Assembly (NCBI GenBank): GCA_949825025.1
Contig: OX463784.1
Coordinates: forward strand, 10,919,431-10,983,430
Source of the DNA: Siphlonurus alternatus
Taxonomy: Eukaryota; Arthropoda; Insecta; Ephemeroptera; Siphlonuridae
DNA: 64,000 nt
Direction of reading: 5' to 3'
Position numbers and translations under genes: made by a program. The notes below the pieces were generated by a model. The model saw only the letters and a program-made list of their open reading frames with translations, was not told the origin of the DNA and made no database searches. Shown piece by piece: positions 48,857 through 60,450 of this stretch; the first letter of the stretch is position 1, and each line of letters begins with the position of its first letter.

Positions 48857-50707
48857 CTGGGGAAAAAGGGTTATAATGAATAAACTACGTGATGTATTTC
48901 ATTGCATATTTGGATAGAAGACTTCAAGTCAATACTTTTTTTAAGAAAAAAAAAATACTTTTTTGTTTTTACTTTTTTTTTTAAAATCTCTTAAGGGTAA
49001 GATAACACGAACAATCGATTGTTATAGTCCCATTTGATTAACATGTAAACCTTAGCAACCTCATAATAATTCTGATTTTTTTTTTTTTTTTTTTTTGAGA
49101 GACAGTTCTTAGCACCAAAAAAAGGTGGAAAAAATTTCAAAACAATCGGACGATCCAATTTTTTTAAGTGATTTTTGAAATTTTCAGTATAGGGCTTTCC
49201 CATGGAGAACTAAACTAAGAAATTAATTTAAAAAAATTGGATTGTCCGATTGTTTTGAAATTTTTTCCATATTTTTTTGGTGCCAAGAACTGTCTCTAAA
49301 AAAAATGCAGAATTATTATGAGCGTTGCATAAAGTCAAAACATCTCCCCCCTTGATTTTGAGGGTACTAGAGTTAAAAAATATCTAACAAAATAAAAAAT
49401 ACAAAATTCGAGGTAATTTATCCATGAATGCAATAACAGTGTTTAGACTTAATTAAATGCTCATTATCAGTTAATATAAATTTTTAAATACTATATAAGT
49501 ATGTAAACCCCATGATATTTAAGCATGTAACAATATACTTAATAACTACTTTTAAAAAATATAAAAAAAAATTTGATGTAAATATTTTTTCTTACTATTA
49601 CCATTTAAAGAAATGTTTAATAAGATTTTAGAAATAAATGAGTCATTTTTAATGAATAAATGCTACTGTTTTGTGAATTAAAATTTGATCAATAATTTAT
49701 AAAACATGATTTTATTGCGTTTTGAGAAAAACCGTCCTAGAAAGGAATATAATTGAAGATTAAATAGAGAACGTGAGGTCCATTCAAAGTACGTTTGCAA
49801 ATCTAATCAGTAGTTCTTACCAGTTGTATCCAGGTCATGTACTTCTTCCACCAGAGGTACTTCTGGAAGCGTGGTCCCATGGCAGCGATCATGTAGTAGG
49901 AGTACATGACGATATGAACTGATGAGTTTAGGAAGCCGATCACGACGCCCTGCTCACCTGTAGACAGAAAAATCACATTATTTCAATACAGGTGATTTTA
50001 GAATTACACCAAAACAATGATTTATGCAAAAATATTTATACAACCAACAAGGCTATAAAATGCATGAAAATTTAAAACACTATTCTTACTATTCATTAAT
50101 ATTCATATGCACTAGTCATTTTTTAAACAGAAAATGCCTCCACGGGACGTGGTTGAACTTTTCCTTATTTATTTAAAACTAATGTAATGCTAAAAAAAAA
50201 ATATCTAAAAAATTGGACAATTTTGTACCCTATAAAATAAAACATTTACATGCTACCTGCCCATTGACAGCTCTAGTTGTGCTTTCGCGTAATCCAAGTG
50301 GCATAACTCAACTCTCATTCACCCTTTCTTTGGTTAACGGTTATTATTGTGTGTAAGAGTAGACGTTAAACCATTTTTTACATGTATTGTTTAGACTGAG
50401 GGAACAGTCACAATCTTACCTGGCAGGAATTTGAGGTAACCCCACGAAAACAGCACGGTGATGGTGTGATGGTAAACGTGAAGGAAGGACACTTGTTTCT
50501 GCTTCTTGCGGAGAACGAAGAAAATCTGGCGGCAAATTTCAAAATTTATACATTCTAAGACCATTCGTCTTATGGTGAATTCTAGACAAGAGATGAGCTC
50601 ATTTCTACAATTGAAGACATATTAAATAAAACTATGACTAAATATTGTGCGTTTTATTTAAATGGTTTTATATATGCCTTCATCGGTGAAAATTATAAAC
50701 TATAATA

Positions 50708-50772
<65 letters not shown>

Positions 50773-53700
50773 AGCTATATCATGTAAGTAAAGAGACCAA
50801 TTATTTAATACTACAATTATTGACGATTTAATCCATCCTATACATAATAATTAGGTTTCTTATTGTAAATAATTTCAATAAATTTACACCATTATTAAAA
50901 TACTTTGAAACAGTTATTACATTTTAACCTTCACTCTGTATATAATTGAATAAAGCTTGGTACATAGTCACTCATAAAGAGTATATCCACTTTTTTAAAA
51001 TTATACTTTACACTCCCTCTAACTAAATTGTAATCAATAGATCTTATTGTTTACATTTTTTTTAGACTTTTAGAACGAGGCACTTTGAACAAATTATCCG
51101 TAAATCTTGTGTTCCATTCCCGTTCCATTGGAGACAAGGGGGGGCATTCACAAAGCACTTTAACCCCAACTTTAGTTCCACTTTTTATCCCTGGTTCTAA
51201 ACATGATGCTAAACCAGGGGCGAATCATGTTAAGTTCCTAGTTTAGCACCAAAGATAAAAAATTATTCTAAAGTGGGGGTTAAAGTGCTTTGTGAATGCC
51301 TCCCATTGTCTTGTAATTTTAATTAATAATTATAATAGTTTCTTACCGTATCCAGCAGTTCTGTGACTTTTGCAAAGAAGTACCACCATGCACCGTTTGA
51401 TAACTGAAATGTTAAATATTTCCAATTAATACACTCCATTCTTTCATAGTTTTCAATTTTCAATGTATAATTTAATTAATTTATTTCAACGGTTTTTATA
51501 TTAAAATTATCATTCAAAATTGTCTAATGCTCAGAAAGCAAATGGATAGCACTTGTTCACATTGATTAGATGGAAGACTTTTCATTCTTGAAAGTACGAA
51601 TTTAATTAAATGTTATAAAAATCTTCAATAGTTCATTGATAACCTATATTTAAGTGGAAAATTAGCTTCCGTCTGGTTAATGTATGACAGCTCTCTCTTC
51701 GAGCTTTATTTCTTACTAGAGGTGTAAGTAAACTGTTCAACAATCACGGGGCTTAATAATGAAAGAGAAGATGATAGCACCATATGATATGATAGCACTA
51801 TAATGAATTATTCGTTATTTATTTCCAAGTGTTGAATGTGACACGATAAAAAGTCTGATAAAGTTAAGATAAATGTGCTAACTATTCTTTCTTATTTTAC
51901 TCCGGGCTGTGTGGCTACCTATATAAAGTCAATATTTTTCAAGCTTATTATGTAATGGATGAATATTTTACCATTCTAACTAATTGTAATAATGCTCAAT
52001 AGTTCCTATGATAAAATGTATTTCTTCTATATATTTCTCGTAATAGTTGAATTAAAAATAAAATAAGCGTTTCAGTACAATGTAGCCCAAGCTAGTACTT
52101 ACCGCGATATTGAAGGCGGGGTTCTTGGTGGCAGAGCACGCATGGTGCAAGAGGTATGTGAAGGCACTCTCTCGGATTGGCTGTAGAAACAACATGCAAT
52201 GGTAAGTATCCATCAGAAAAATTATATAGTCGCCATGTTCGTTTGCTAATTTTGACTCCTGCTACAACCACCGCGCATCGGCGCGCAACCCTTCTGCGCA
52301 CGTTTTTTTTCTGCTCGAAGTCAAAACACTACTACCGCGAAATTCTTTAGATGCTCTTTAATTAAACTGACCCAAGGCAAATAATAAAAATTTTATAGCA
52401 GCAAACGTAAAAGGTTAGTGCCAATACGTAATTTTAAATTTGCAAACATAACTTATTTAGAGGGTTAACAATAAGCGATCGAAAAATTGCTCCGTATAGG
52501 ATCTATAACAACCCTATTTTTATTGCATTTAAATTTATCATCATACCCCCGATATTATATTTGTCAAATAGTTTTTTTTTTAATAATAACATAATTATAA
52601 ATTTAACCATGTTAAATTCCCTGTGTTTAATAAATATAATATTAATAATTCACTATAATATTTAATTTATTTATTTTTTACTGTCAAAAAAAACTCATAT
52701 TATTATATAATATATTACCTAGTAAATTTTACTAAAATCAATATAAAAATCAATCTATGTAAATCGTTGCTAAAAGTTCAAGGTTAAGTTGGTATGTTCG
52801 AGTCGACAAAGGTGCATGCAGCCATCGACTCGGGCCAGTCGTCTATCAGCAGTTCACAAGTGCGTAAGTCCAGCACGCGCTTGTCGTATTGTGTCACGGC
52901 TGGTCAATATCCCTTGCTGGCTGGGAGTTACAGCCGCTATAGTGCATCGGTGACAACACGCTGCACGCGAGTTGCATTCATGGGTGTGTGCTACAGTGAC
53001 ATCGCCTGCGATCGTCTTGTAAGTTTGTGCACCGAACATTTATTAACATTTTGCTACAATAGTAAACTGACCACATTTCATATTAAATTCTGTAGTCTGT
53101 TGCATTTAAAAATCTATTTGTTATCAATACAACTTTTTCCTGTTTCCACTAAATCTAAATAGGACAAATCGTTAGAAGGTAACAAGATTAATATTTCTAT
53201 TATTCAAGTGACAAGTTAGTTGAGTTATAAACGGCCATGATATTCTCCTCTCAACCCCCAGACCGAGTCCGACCAAGCTAGGGTGGCTCGCGCAACAGGC
53301 CAACTTCTACACTGAGAGGAGGGTGTCAGGGTCCGTTACAGATCTTACGTGCGCCCAATCTTTTTTTGTAAGTAAATGAGAGGACAAAGGGTTGGTGATG
53401 TCATCATGGATGCTGACCATTAAGGATTGTAAGAGTGATTTTTTAGATGAGCAAACTATTACATTTTAAATAGTAAAAATTGAAGGAGTCTCCTTGATAA
53501 ACATGTTCATGAATTTTGAAATTTATCTTTTTAATTACTACTTAATTTTAAAAGAGGGTATTTTAACAACTAAATTTGAAATTTATTTCAACTACGTAAT
53601 TAATTTTATCGTAAATTCTGTTTTTTTCATTTTTTAAAAAATAATTTAAAAAATAATCTTTGATAAAATGCTTTAAAAATAAAAATAAATATTAAGAACT

Positions 53701-54479
53701 TTATTTTTGTGACATTGCATAAATCATGTTAATTATTATTAATTTGATTTTACATTTTTTTATCACTTTATAATACCTACATATTAATGATATTATCGTA
53801 TTCCTTAATTCTCAGCCATTCGTCCCTATCTTACCCCCAAAGATGATACATAAAATAAAACACTCACGATGTAAGCGAGGTACAAGCTGAGTCCGACTTG
53901 CAGGAAGTTGTACACCACCATCAAAGACTGCAGTTTCATTGGCTGTCTGTTGGCCATGAGGCGAGGGCCCAGGGAGAGAACGAAGTAGAGGTAGGCTGCC
54001 ACGATGGCCAGAACTGGCCAGGGACCTGCCATAAGTGGCCACGAGTCCACCATAGGGTCTATAATTATAGAGAGGAGAGATGTAGTAGTGTTGGGATTAG
54101 TTAGCCAGGGACCTGCCATAAGTGGCTACAAGTCCACCATAGGGTCTATAATAGAGAATAGAGATGAAAATATAGAGATATAGTAGTAACGAGGATAGCC
54201 AAAAATGGCCAGGATTCTGCCATAATTTCACTAAAATAAGCGAGCATATTAGGCATCATTAGTAAGCGGACTTATCAATCAATTAGTATGCCTTTTTCCG
54301 AGTCATATTTTTAAATATCATAGTTTTATGTATCTATTTTTTTAAATTTCATTTATGCTTAGAAAACTGCTGCAAGAATATATTATTTAAGATTATAATT
54401 AAAATGATTTAATGTTACCTTTGGTGGTCTCCACAAGCTCGTTGTAATTGTCCACCATGAGGTGCATCAGGGACGCCAT
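48698..54479 (-). CDS. ELOVL: ELOVL gene 2: very-long-chain fatty acid elongase (spliced, 7 coding exons)
   Basis: Second elongase of the same family, on the opposite strand. Join (transcript order): 54479-54419, 54058-53868, 52180-52103, 51403-51347, 50525-50420, 49957-49821, 48856-48698, all GT-AG with matching phases, 262 residues, a normal ELOVL length. Motifs: KVTELLDT at 122-129, HVYHH at 145-149, HIVMYSYY at 179-186, TWIQLIQ at 206-212. The C-terminus is KKLN, a canonical KKXX ER-retrieval signal. The start ATG lies 5 bases after an acceptor and begins [17 protein letters not shown], a usual ELOVL start, so the 5' UTR is split by an intron. Arthropod ELOVL7-like is the nearest description; substrate unknown. 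Confidence 0.96.
49055..49328. mobile_element. 274 bp foldback element
   Basis: GCAACCTCATAATAATTCTG, T-run, GAGACAGTTCTTAGCACC, AAAATTTCAAAACAATCGGA and their complements form arms of about 110 bp. Centre has a CCATGG. In the final intron of ELOVL gene 2. Confidence 0.88.
49821..49957 (-). CDS. ELOVL gene 2 exon with HxxMYxYY
   Basis: 137 bp, acceptor GTCTACAG, donor GTAAGA. Encodes [34 protein letters not shown] and the start of TxxQxxQ. Confidence 0.96.
50420..50525 (-). CDS. ELOVL gene 2 histidine-box exon
   Basis: 106 bp, acceptor GCCGCCAG, donor GTAAGA. Encodes [20 protein letters not shown] and [10 protein letters not shown]. Confidence 0.96.
50710..50772. repeat. (TC)n microsatellite
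   Basis: TC dinucleotides in an intron of ELOVL gene 2 between the histidine-box exon and the KVTELLDT exon. Confidence 0.97.
51139..51305. mobile_element. Foldback MITE, GGGCATTCACAAAGCAC type
   Basis: Ends GGGGGGCATTCACAAAGCAC-TTTAACCCC and GGGGTTAAAGTGCTTTGTGA-ATGCCTCCC; inner GCTAAACCAGG/CCTGGTTCTAAAC-like pairs. In an intron of ELOVL gene 2, 40 bp from the KVTELLDT exon. Confidence 0.85.
51347..51403 (-). CDS. ELOVL gene 2 exon with KVTELLDT
   Basis: 57 bp, acceptor ATTTCAG, donor GTAAGA. Encodes [19 protein letters not shown], carrying the KxxExxDT signature. Confidence 0.95.
52103..52180 (-). CDS. ELOVL gene 2 loop exon
   Basis: 78 bp, acceptor TTTCTACAG, donor GTAAGT. Encodes [17 protein letters not shown] then TKNPAFNIA, a divergent version of the loop found in gene 1 exon 4 (81 bp). 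Confidence 0.9.
52794..53040. other. GC-rich island inside ELOVL gene 2 intron
   Basis: An island of normal-GC sequence with a 122-codon + strand frame (52794-53162) and GATCGTCTT|GTAAGT resembling a donor. The protein is not recognised and the opposite strand belongs to an elongase intron, so a decayed transposon or unknown nested exon are both possible. Confidence 0.2.
53868..54058 (-). CDS. ELOVL gene 2 exon with DPMVDSWP and first helices
   Basis: 191 bp, acceptor ATAATTATAG, donor GTGAGTG. Encodes [15 protein letters not shown], a hydrophobic helix, [14 protein letters not shown] and a second helix. Its 5' end has been tandemly duplicated into the upstream intron (see 54017-54225). Confidence 0.95.
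54017..54225 (-). repeat. Tandem duplication of an ELOVL gene 2 intron-exon junction
   Basis: An 87 bp unit (54017-54103), spanning the start of the 191 bp exon, its acceptor and the flanking intron, is repeated at 54104-54190. A third degenerate fragment lies at 54207-54225 (GGCCAGGATTCTGCCATAA). The second copy keeps an acceptor (ATTATAG|ACCC at 54145) but carries a TAG six codons into the exon reading frame, so use of that acceptor would truncate the protein. Confidence 0.85.
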
Positions 54480-54484
54480 CTTGA
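54419..54484 (-). CDS. ELOVL gene 2 first coding exon
   Basis: Acceptor TTTTCTGTACAG, five untranslated bases, then the ATG (54479-54477) and 20 codons ending ETTK, with donor GTAACA. The last G starts the Asp codon completed in the next exon. Confidence 0.93.
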
Positions 54485-55106
54485 CTGTACAGAAAAATAT
54501 TAGTAGTTATTAGAATATTTTACTGAATATTTTATCTATTTAAATTAATTAATAAATTTAAAAAATTATATAAATTACTAATTTTGAAAAAATGTTGTGT
54601 TTGAAATTGTTACTTTTATTTTGAAAAATAACAAGAAATAAAATAAAAAAAAAATTAAATTTTACAAATAAGTAAAATTTTAAATTATGTAGAATGGTTA
54701 TCAGAGATAATACAGAGATAGAACTCTCCCATGTTAACGACTTGTGACGAAAACGCTAACGCCATCTCTTAGTGCGTTGGGAAGACGTCAAGACGAGCAG
54801 GTCAGAACAGAAGACGTATTCCACCGCAGCCATGCGCAATTCGATTCTTTTCGTAACACCAGCCACCCGCGTGAAATTCAAACATTTTTTGGGTAACTCG
54901 CGTTACTTCCAACGTTAATTAATTCCTTTAATTTTTTTGCGTATCTTCCAGAGATAGCAGATCGAGTGCATGCATTTTTGATGTACGATAATGATAAAAA
55001 GGATGCCATTAATAAAAAAACTAATAATAAGATGATAATTAAATACATGAATACTCAAAATTAATTAAGTCGATAAGTTATTTCATATAACAAAAGACTC
55101 GGCTAC

Positions 55107-55382
55107 TTAGAGACCTCCGTGTCTTATGGCTAGAAATTTTGATGGCCTGAGCGTGGGCCCGTGGTCCAAGTATGGCGGCGCTGCTGCATCGCATGGACAC
55201 GGTTTTAGGTCACGTACGGCCTGGCTTTCAGCTGCACGCGTAGCTGGTAGCCATGCAGCGAGAGCCGGGCCATGCCGAACCGCGCCCATGCGATGCAGCA
55301 GCGCCGCCACACTTGGATCACCACGCTCAAGCCATCAAAATTTCTAGCCATATAAGACACGAAGGGCTCTAAGGGTCTCTAA
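55107..55382. mobile_element. GC-rich 276 bp foldback element
   Basis: Arms of roughly 100 bp: TTAGAGACCTCCGTGTCTTA-TGGCTAGAAATTTTGATGGC, then GGCGGCGCTGCTGCATCGCATG, and complement ending GGGTCTCTAA. Much higher GC and CpG than its surroundings. Between the gene 2 start exon and the putative upstream first exons. Confidence 0.88.
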
Positions 55383-57061
55383 TATAATAATTATTATACA
55401 AATACTTTAAATTTATACTCGCTCATCTGCATGATAATTGACCGAGTAAAATTTATATTGTGTACAAATAAATGTTGATTGTGAACTTATTAAATTATAG
55501 AGACAGGACTGACATCACTGACAGGAGTTTTTTTCAATTAAATTAAAAAAAGTACCATAATATATCGCTTAATTACTATTTATATATAAAATATAATTTC
55601 ATGGAGTTCGCTTTAATTTTTATTTATGTTCATTAATTACACGAATACTAATCATGCGTTTCGAAATACGAGTATTATATTATATCTTAGAAATCAAGTA
55701 TAATAGCAAATCAGCCCGACCGTCGAGAAATTAATTATAAGGGATAAAATGCAGATTTAAAGGAGCAGGTATAAACATCGTAATATATTATATATATATA
55801 TATATATAAGCTATAGTTTCAACAGGACCTCGATCTATATATCATTCATCTAAATATAGTAGGACAGGAAAAATTATGGATTGAGCACATGTGATGTGAC
55901 ACACAGAACGTAATTTATAAAATTTTCCTTTCGTTTACACCAATTGTTTTCACTGAACCAATTTTATCATGCATGCATGCACTTAATTAATTGTAAAATT
56001 ATAATATTGCAAGTTTTTAATGAGGTCCGCATTCTCGTATAACTTAGATTGCATGCATTTATTAAAAATAAATTTTACTAATTTTTGTCATAAAATTCAA
56101 TAATTTTTAAGTACAAAAATTTATTATGATCTGTAAGAATTACTAAATTAAAATTGGCTCATGCACATTAAAAGAAAAGTCTCAGTGATCAATATGTGAT
56201 CACTGAACATCATATATATAATCTTAAAAAAATAGATAACGTTCTAAAACCTAATCCCTTATGGTTTGAACAAATTCAGTCTTGCAGTTTTCTTACAAGA
56301 GCTCCAAAGACTTAAACAGCTCCATTTCCGGTTTGCGTCCATAAGGCCAATGTTAAACTTCTACCTCAGTTTACACAAAACTGATAAGACAGATTCGCTT
56401 CAAAATTTGTATGCCACCTATTGATGGTGAGTTCTAAGTCCCCTGCAAGTCTTGTTGCATTCAGGCGGTACGATTACGAGATATCAATATATTGAGATTC
56501 ATCCTTAATTGCCTTTTTTTTTCTTTTCATTTCCGTTTCTAAAACTTGAATAAATGATCAATTTGTTAGAACAACTTAATTATCAAACAATTAAATTATA
56601 AAAATAAAAATGCATTAATATTTTTAGCAATAATATAATCAAAGAGATTACATTGTTAAGAGATCGAACGCCCATGTTAAATATTTTTCCTATCATTTAA
56701 CGTATAAACCAAAGAAAAAGTCTAGATGAAGTGAAAATGAGAACTTATTATTTGGGCGTCCAGATGGCGACCGGCACACCCCCAAATGCTTCTAACTTCA
56801 GAATTTTGGCCATAAGCGTTCTATATCTCTACACTATAAAATCCCTGCTATAATATATTGCAAAAAAAAAAAAAATAAAATAAAAAATAAAAAAAATCGA
56901 TCATAATATAGAATACGTGATCTCTCGTAAATCACGATCTTTTTACAGCACGCCTTAATTAATTGTACACATTTTTTCCATTTTCATCTCCAACACTTCA
57001 ATAAATTGTTTAATTTATTTCTTATAATTAGAATATAGCTTTTTTTTAACATATATATTGA

Positions 57062-57228
57062 CAGGCGCGGACCCAGAAAAAAATTTCGGAGGGGGCTGCC
57101 TCCATAAGGCCAAAGTTAAAAAAAAAAATTTAGAGTGGGGGAAATGCCTATATTGTCCATGTTAAATCCAAAATATCGGGGGGGGGGGGGCTGCAGCCCT
57201 CCCAGCTACCCCCCTGGATCCGCGCCTG
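57062..57228. mobile_element. Non-autonomous hAT element
   Basis: Terminal inverted repeats CAGGCGCGGACCCAG / CTGGATCCGCGCCTG with flanking 8 bp TATATTGA and AACATTGA (6 of 8 match), the target-site size of hAT transposons. The 167 bp centre has a G13 run (57178-57190). Confidence 0.85.
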
Positions 57229-58194
57229 AACATTGAAACCTCGTAAGAAAAATTAAGCCTTCACTTTGCACACCCTTTAAGGGTTGAAAAAATTATTGGT
57301 TCGAAATTTAACCAACCCTATTTCCATTTAATTCCTTTTTTGTTTGTAGTCAGAATCCAAAATTTCTAGTTTCTACAAGGAATTTTATTTTTTTTTATTA
57401 AAAATAAAAATGCATGACACCGTATATACATCTTTATTAGGCCCCTCTTTATACATATATATAAGTTCGACTAAATTCTGTACAGTTTCCATATGCCCAT
57501 TTACTGGACCAATTTTTTTAACCCTCTGTTAGGGTATATACTTGATGTATATATATATATATAGTAAGTGGAGGTTGAATCGGTTAAACTACATGCATGC
57601 TGCATGCATGGCCAATCAGAGCACGATACATAATATATATATCATAATTACTGCGCATGGACCTAGCTGAGTCGAAACAATAATATTTGAATATATTTGT
57701 CTGTTCATTCTCTGATTCAGGGTTGATTTCAGGCTGATCTGGAATCAGCCTGATGCTTTTTTATCGTAGGGTGAGCTCAAACTTCATATTTCGTCTCTTG
57801 GGACCGGCCACTCACTTATACATATTTTGTATAATAGAATTCGTGCATTAAATTTTATACTCGGTCGATCAGTTAATGATGTAATATATATGTAATGTAA
57901 TGCTTATCTAATATATTATATCCTTAATATTATTATTTTTTATTGCATAATTCCATAATTGCATATAATATAAATATATCTATTTTATTGTTTCCTGTAT
58001 TTCCGCCATCATTCTTTTTTTCCCTCTGCTCGAGCCTAAAGCTCATAGAGGACAAAACGACAACAATTGTAACTATCTAAAATTTTACTATAGTATTATG
58101 ATGAATTATATATATATATATATATTTATTTATTTCAACTAAAATAAATATTTTCGGAAAAAACGGCTTCATAAAAAAAAACAATTCATATTAT

Positions 58195-58500
58195 ATGAAA
58201 ATCTATAGTAAGAAAGAAAAAAAAAGTAAAAAAGGGGGCGTGACACCCAAAAAAATCGCACCTCCGGCGGGGGTTTTGGCCCTTCAGGCCTCTATTTTGG
58301 GGGCATGTACCGTTTTGGACATCGAGATATCTGGTGGTCACCCTCTATATACCTCAGTGTCACCTCAGCGAATGCTAGCTGCATATGGGACGCGTAACAG
58401 GCCGTGGCCATGGCACCATCCGTTCCCTACCCATTACCCCGCCGCGAGCTATATTAAGCTCTTAGGGGTGTATCCTTTGTAAAAAAAAAAAAAAAGGATT
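58195..58500 (+). other. GC-rich segment ending in poly(A), possible retrocopy or SINE
   Basis: From GGGGGCGTGACACCC (58233) to GGGTGTATCCTTTGT, then A15 at 58482-58496. An A-rich lead-in flanks the left side. The frame 58195-58482 is not recognised. A retroposed copy is plausible, but the source is unknown. Confidence 0.3.
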
Positions 58501-58764
58501 ACGTACTTCATTATATATTTTATTATATCGACTTTGTTTTGATTGTTATATAATCAATTTCAGACATTTTTTCATCACCTTAGTTCTTATTATTCTTGTT
58601 AATGATGGCATACTTTTAATCATTATCGTAAGTTTTGTATTATTAATTAACTTTCAAAAATTAATTCTCTACAGTCTAGACATTGCATGATTGCATATAC
58701 ACTCGCTGCTGTCTCTGGAAGAAACGAAGAAACACGATTTATCAAAAATATGTTTAAAACTCAC

Positions 58765-58920
58765 GCGCGGTTCACGTGGGAAAGAAAATCGCGCATGCGC
58801 AGAAGCTTCTGTCGCGGTGGAGCGGTGGTTTGGCTATTGTTCTGTCCTGACTCTAACTACCAAGGAAAGTGAATCGCGTGGGAACCAATAGGAACTTCGG
58901 AAGGGTAAGAACGACTCCTC
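58765..58920 (-). promoter_or_regulatory. Possible alternative promoter and first exon of ELOVL gene 2
   Basis: The block contains an exact NRF-1-type palindrome GCGCATGCGC (58791-58800), an E-box CACGTG (58773-58778) and a CCAAT box (58885-58889, reading ATTGG on the - strand). On the - strand it ends ACCGCGC|GTGAGT at 58765, a strong donor. It lies inside the putative first intron of gene 2, so it could serve as a second first exon. No TATA box seen. Inference only. Confidence 0.35.
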
Positions 58921-60355
58921 CCTATCCACTGCTACGTGCCTGATGGTTATTAAGTCAGCAATAATTTTTTCTTGGAGATGGATGTGTGGGTGTCAATAAT
59001 ATTAGCTACAAATAATTGCTAAATGTAAACCATGTAAAATGTCAAATAATGGCCAGTCTTAGAATATAATTATTATCATCAAGTTCAAGGTATCACGTCA
59101 ATACAATTTATCTATAGCAAATGATGAGTTTCTTTAATTTAAACTTAAAATGTTGCATTTTTTACCTCCCCACCTTCTGTCCAATATAATTCAAAACTCG
59201 CACTTTTCTCCACCTTTATCACTGCAAATCTCTAAAATATTATTGAGGTGACTGTACATAAACGAAAATAACTCAAAGGAAAGATTTTGAGTAAATTATC
59301 GTGAACTAAATGCTTTCAAGTAAATAGACACATTACGATGGTGAAATTAGGTTTTAAAGCCCTTAAGTAATTGACAGAAATATTCAAAAGCATTTAAATT
59401 TCAAGGCAATTGTTACAATTTTTTTCGTATCGTTACAACCGTGCATGTAAAATTACCTCAATTAATAATATTTTATATATTTAAAGTGAAAAGAAGGATA
59501 AAAGTGTAAATTTTGCATTATAGTTAAAAAAAAAATCTTATGTGAATCCACCTTTTTCTGGTGCCTCATTTACTTCTTCCAACTCCCCCATATAAGACTC
59601 CACCTTTTGACGTTAGCCTGTGTCATATTCAAGGTAAAGGAACCCAACAGGAAACTACAGCCGTTCTCATCAACTTAATTAAATACAATCATTTAAATAC
59701 ACTGACGTTTCTATTGTTTCAATTTAGCGTCTATTGGAAATCAATCCTGTTCATATAGATAGTGAAATAGAGCGAAAAAACACACATGGTAAAAAACTAT
59801 ATTGAAATGGAACTCCCTATATTTATGCAAGGAATTGTTTCCCTCTATGATATAAAAGTATGTGGTTTACTAAAGTATCTAAGTCATGTGTTTTAATTTT
59901 GTAACTGATATACTTAATTTTTGTTTAAAATTTTATTTCGCATAAATTATATAGAATGTAATATATATTTTTTAAATTAAATTAAATGCAATATATAAGG
60001 GCTGGTACTGGGAAATCAATATCGAAACGGGACCCTGCCGGCTTATTTTCATGTGTACAATTCATTAAAGAAGGTTTTACATATTATGACATTCATGTAC
60101 CAATATTAATGAAACACTAAGTAATTTGTATATAAAATATGTAATACATATTTCAAAATATTATTTTGTTAATTTTTATATCTCACACATGCATAATACT
60201 GTACGCTCAGTATACTGAGATAAAAAAAAATATTTATAAATTTACAGACATAAATACATCCATCATAATTTACAAAAAAAAAGAAGAAATGTGTTTTAAA
60301 ACAATATTTAGAAATATGAGTGTTTATTACATTAAATGTCGTGAATGAGGCTCAC

Positions 60356-60450
60356 CTGTCGCTCGGTGCTGAAGTGCCGGCCTGACAGCGCGCAGTGAGC
60401 ACGACAAAGTCACCTGCCTTCGTCCTCCCCCCTCGTAGCGGGGAGGGTCG
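60356..60450 (-). promoter_or_regulatory. Probable non-coding first exon / promoter of ELOVL gene 2
   Basis: A GC-rich island in AT-rich surroundings. On the - strand it ends GCACCGAGCGACAG|GTGAGCC, a near-perfect donor at 60356. This suits the 5' UTR exon that gene 2 requires. A second donor-like CAG|GTGACT lies about 60 bp inside. The left limit of the exon is the donor; the transcription start is not visible, although a weak TATA-like AATATAAG (- strand) sits near 60515-60530. No coding content recognised. Confidence 0.45.

Noticed and set aside
53812..54119. Longer N-terminus for the gene 2 exon starting [10 protein letters not shown]
   Set aside because: This reads through the intron and the duplicated junction; the acceptor at 54058 and the ATG exon at 54419-54484 give the normal elongase start.
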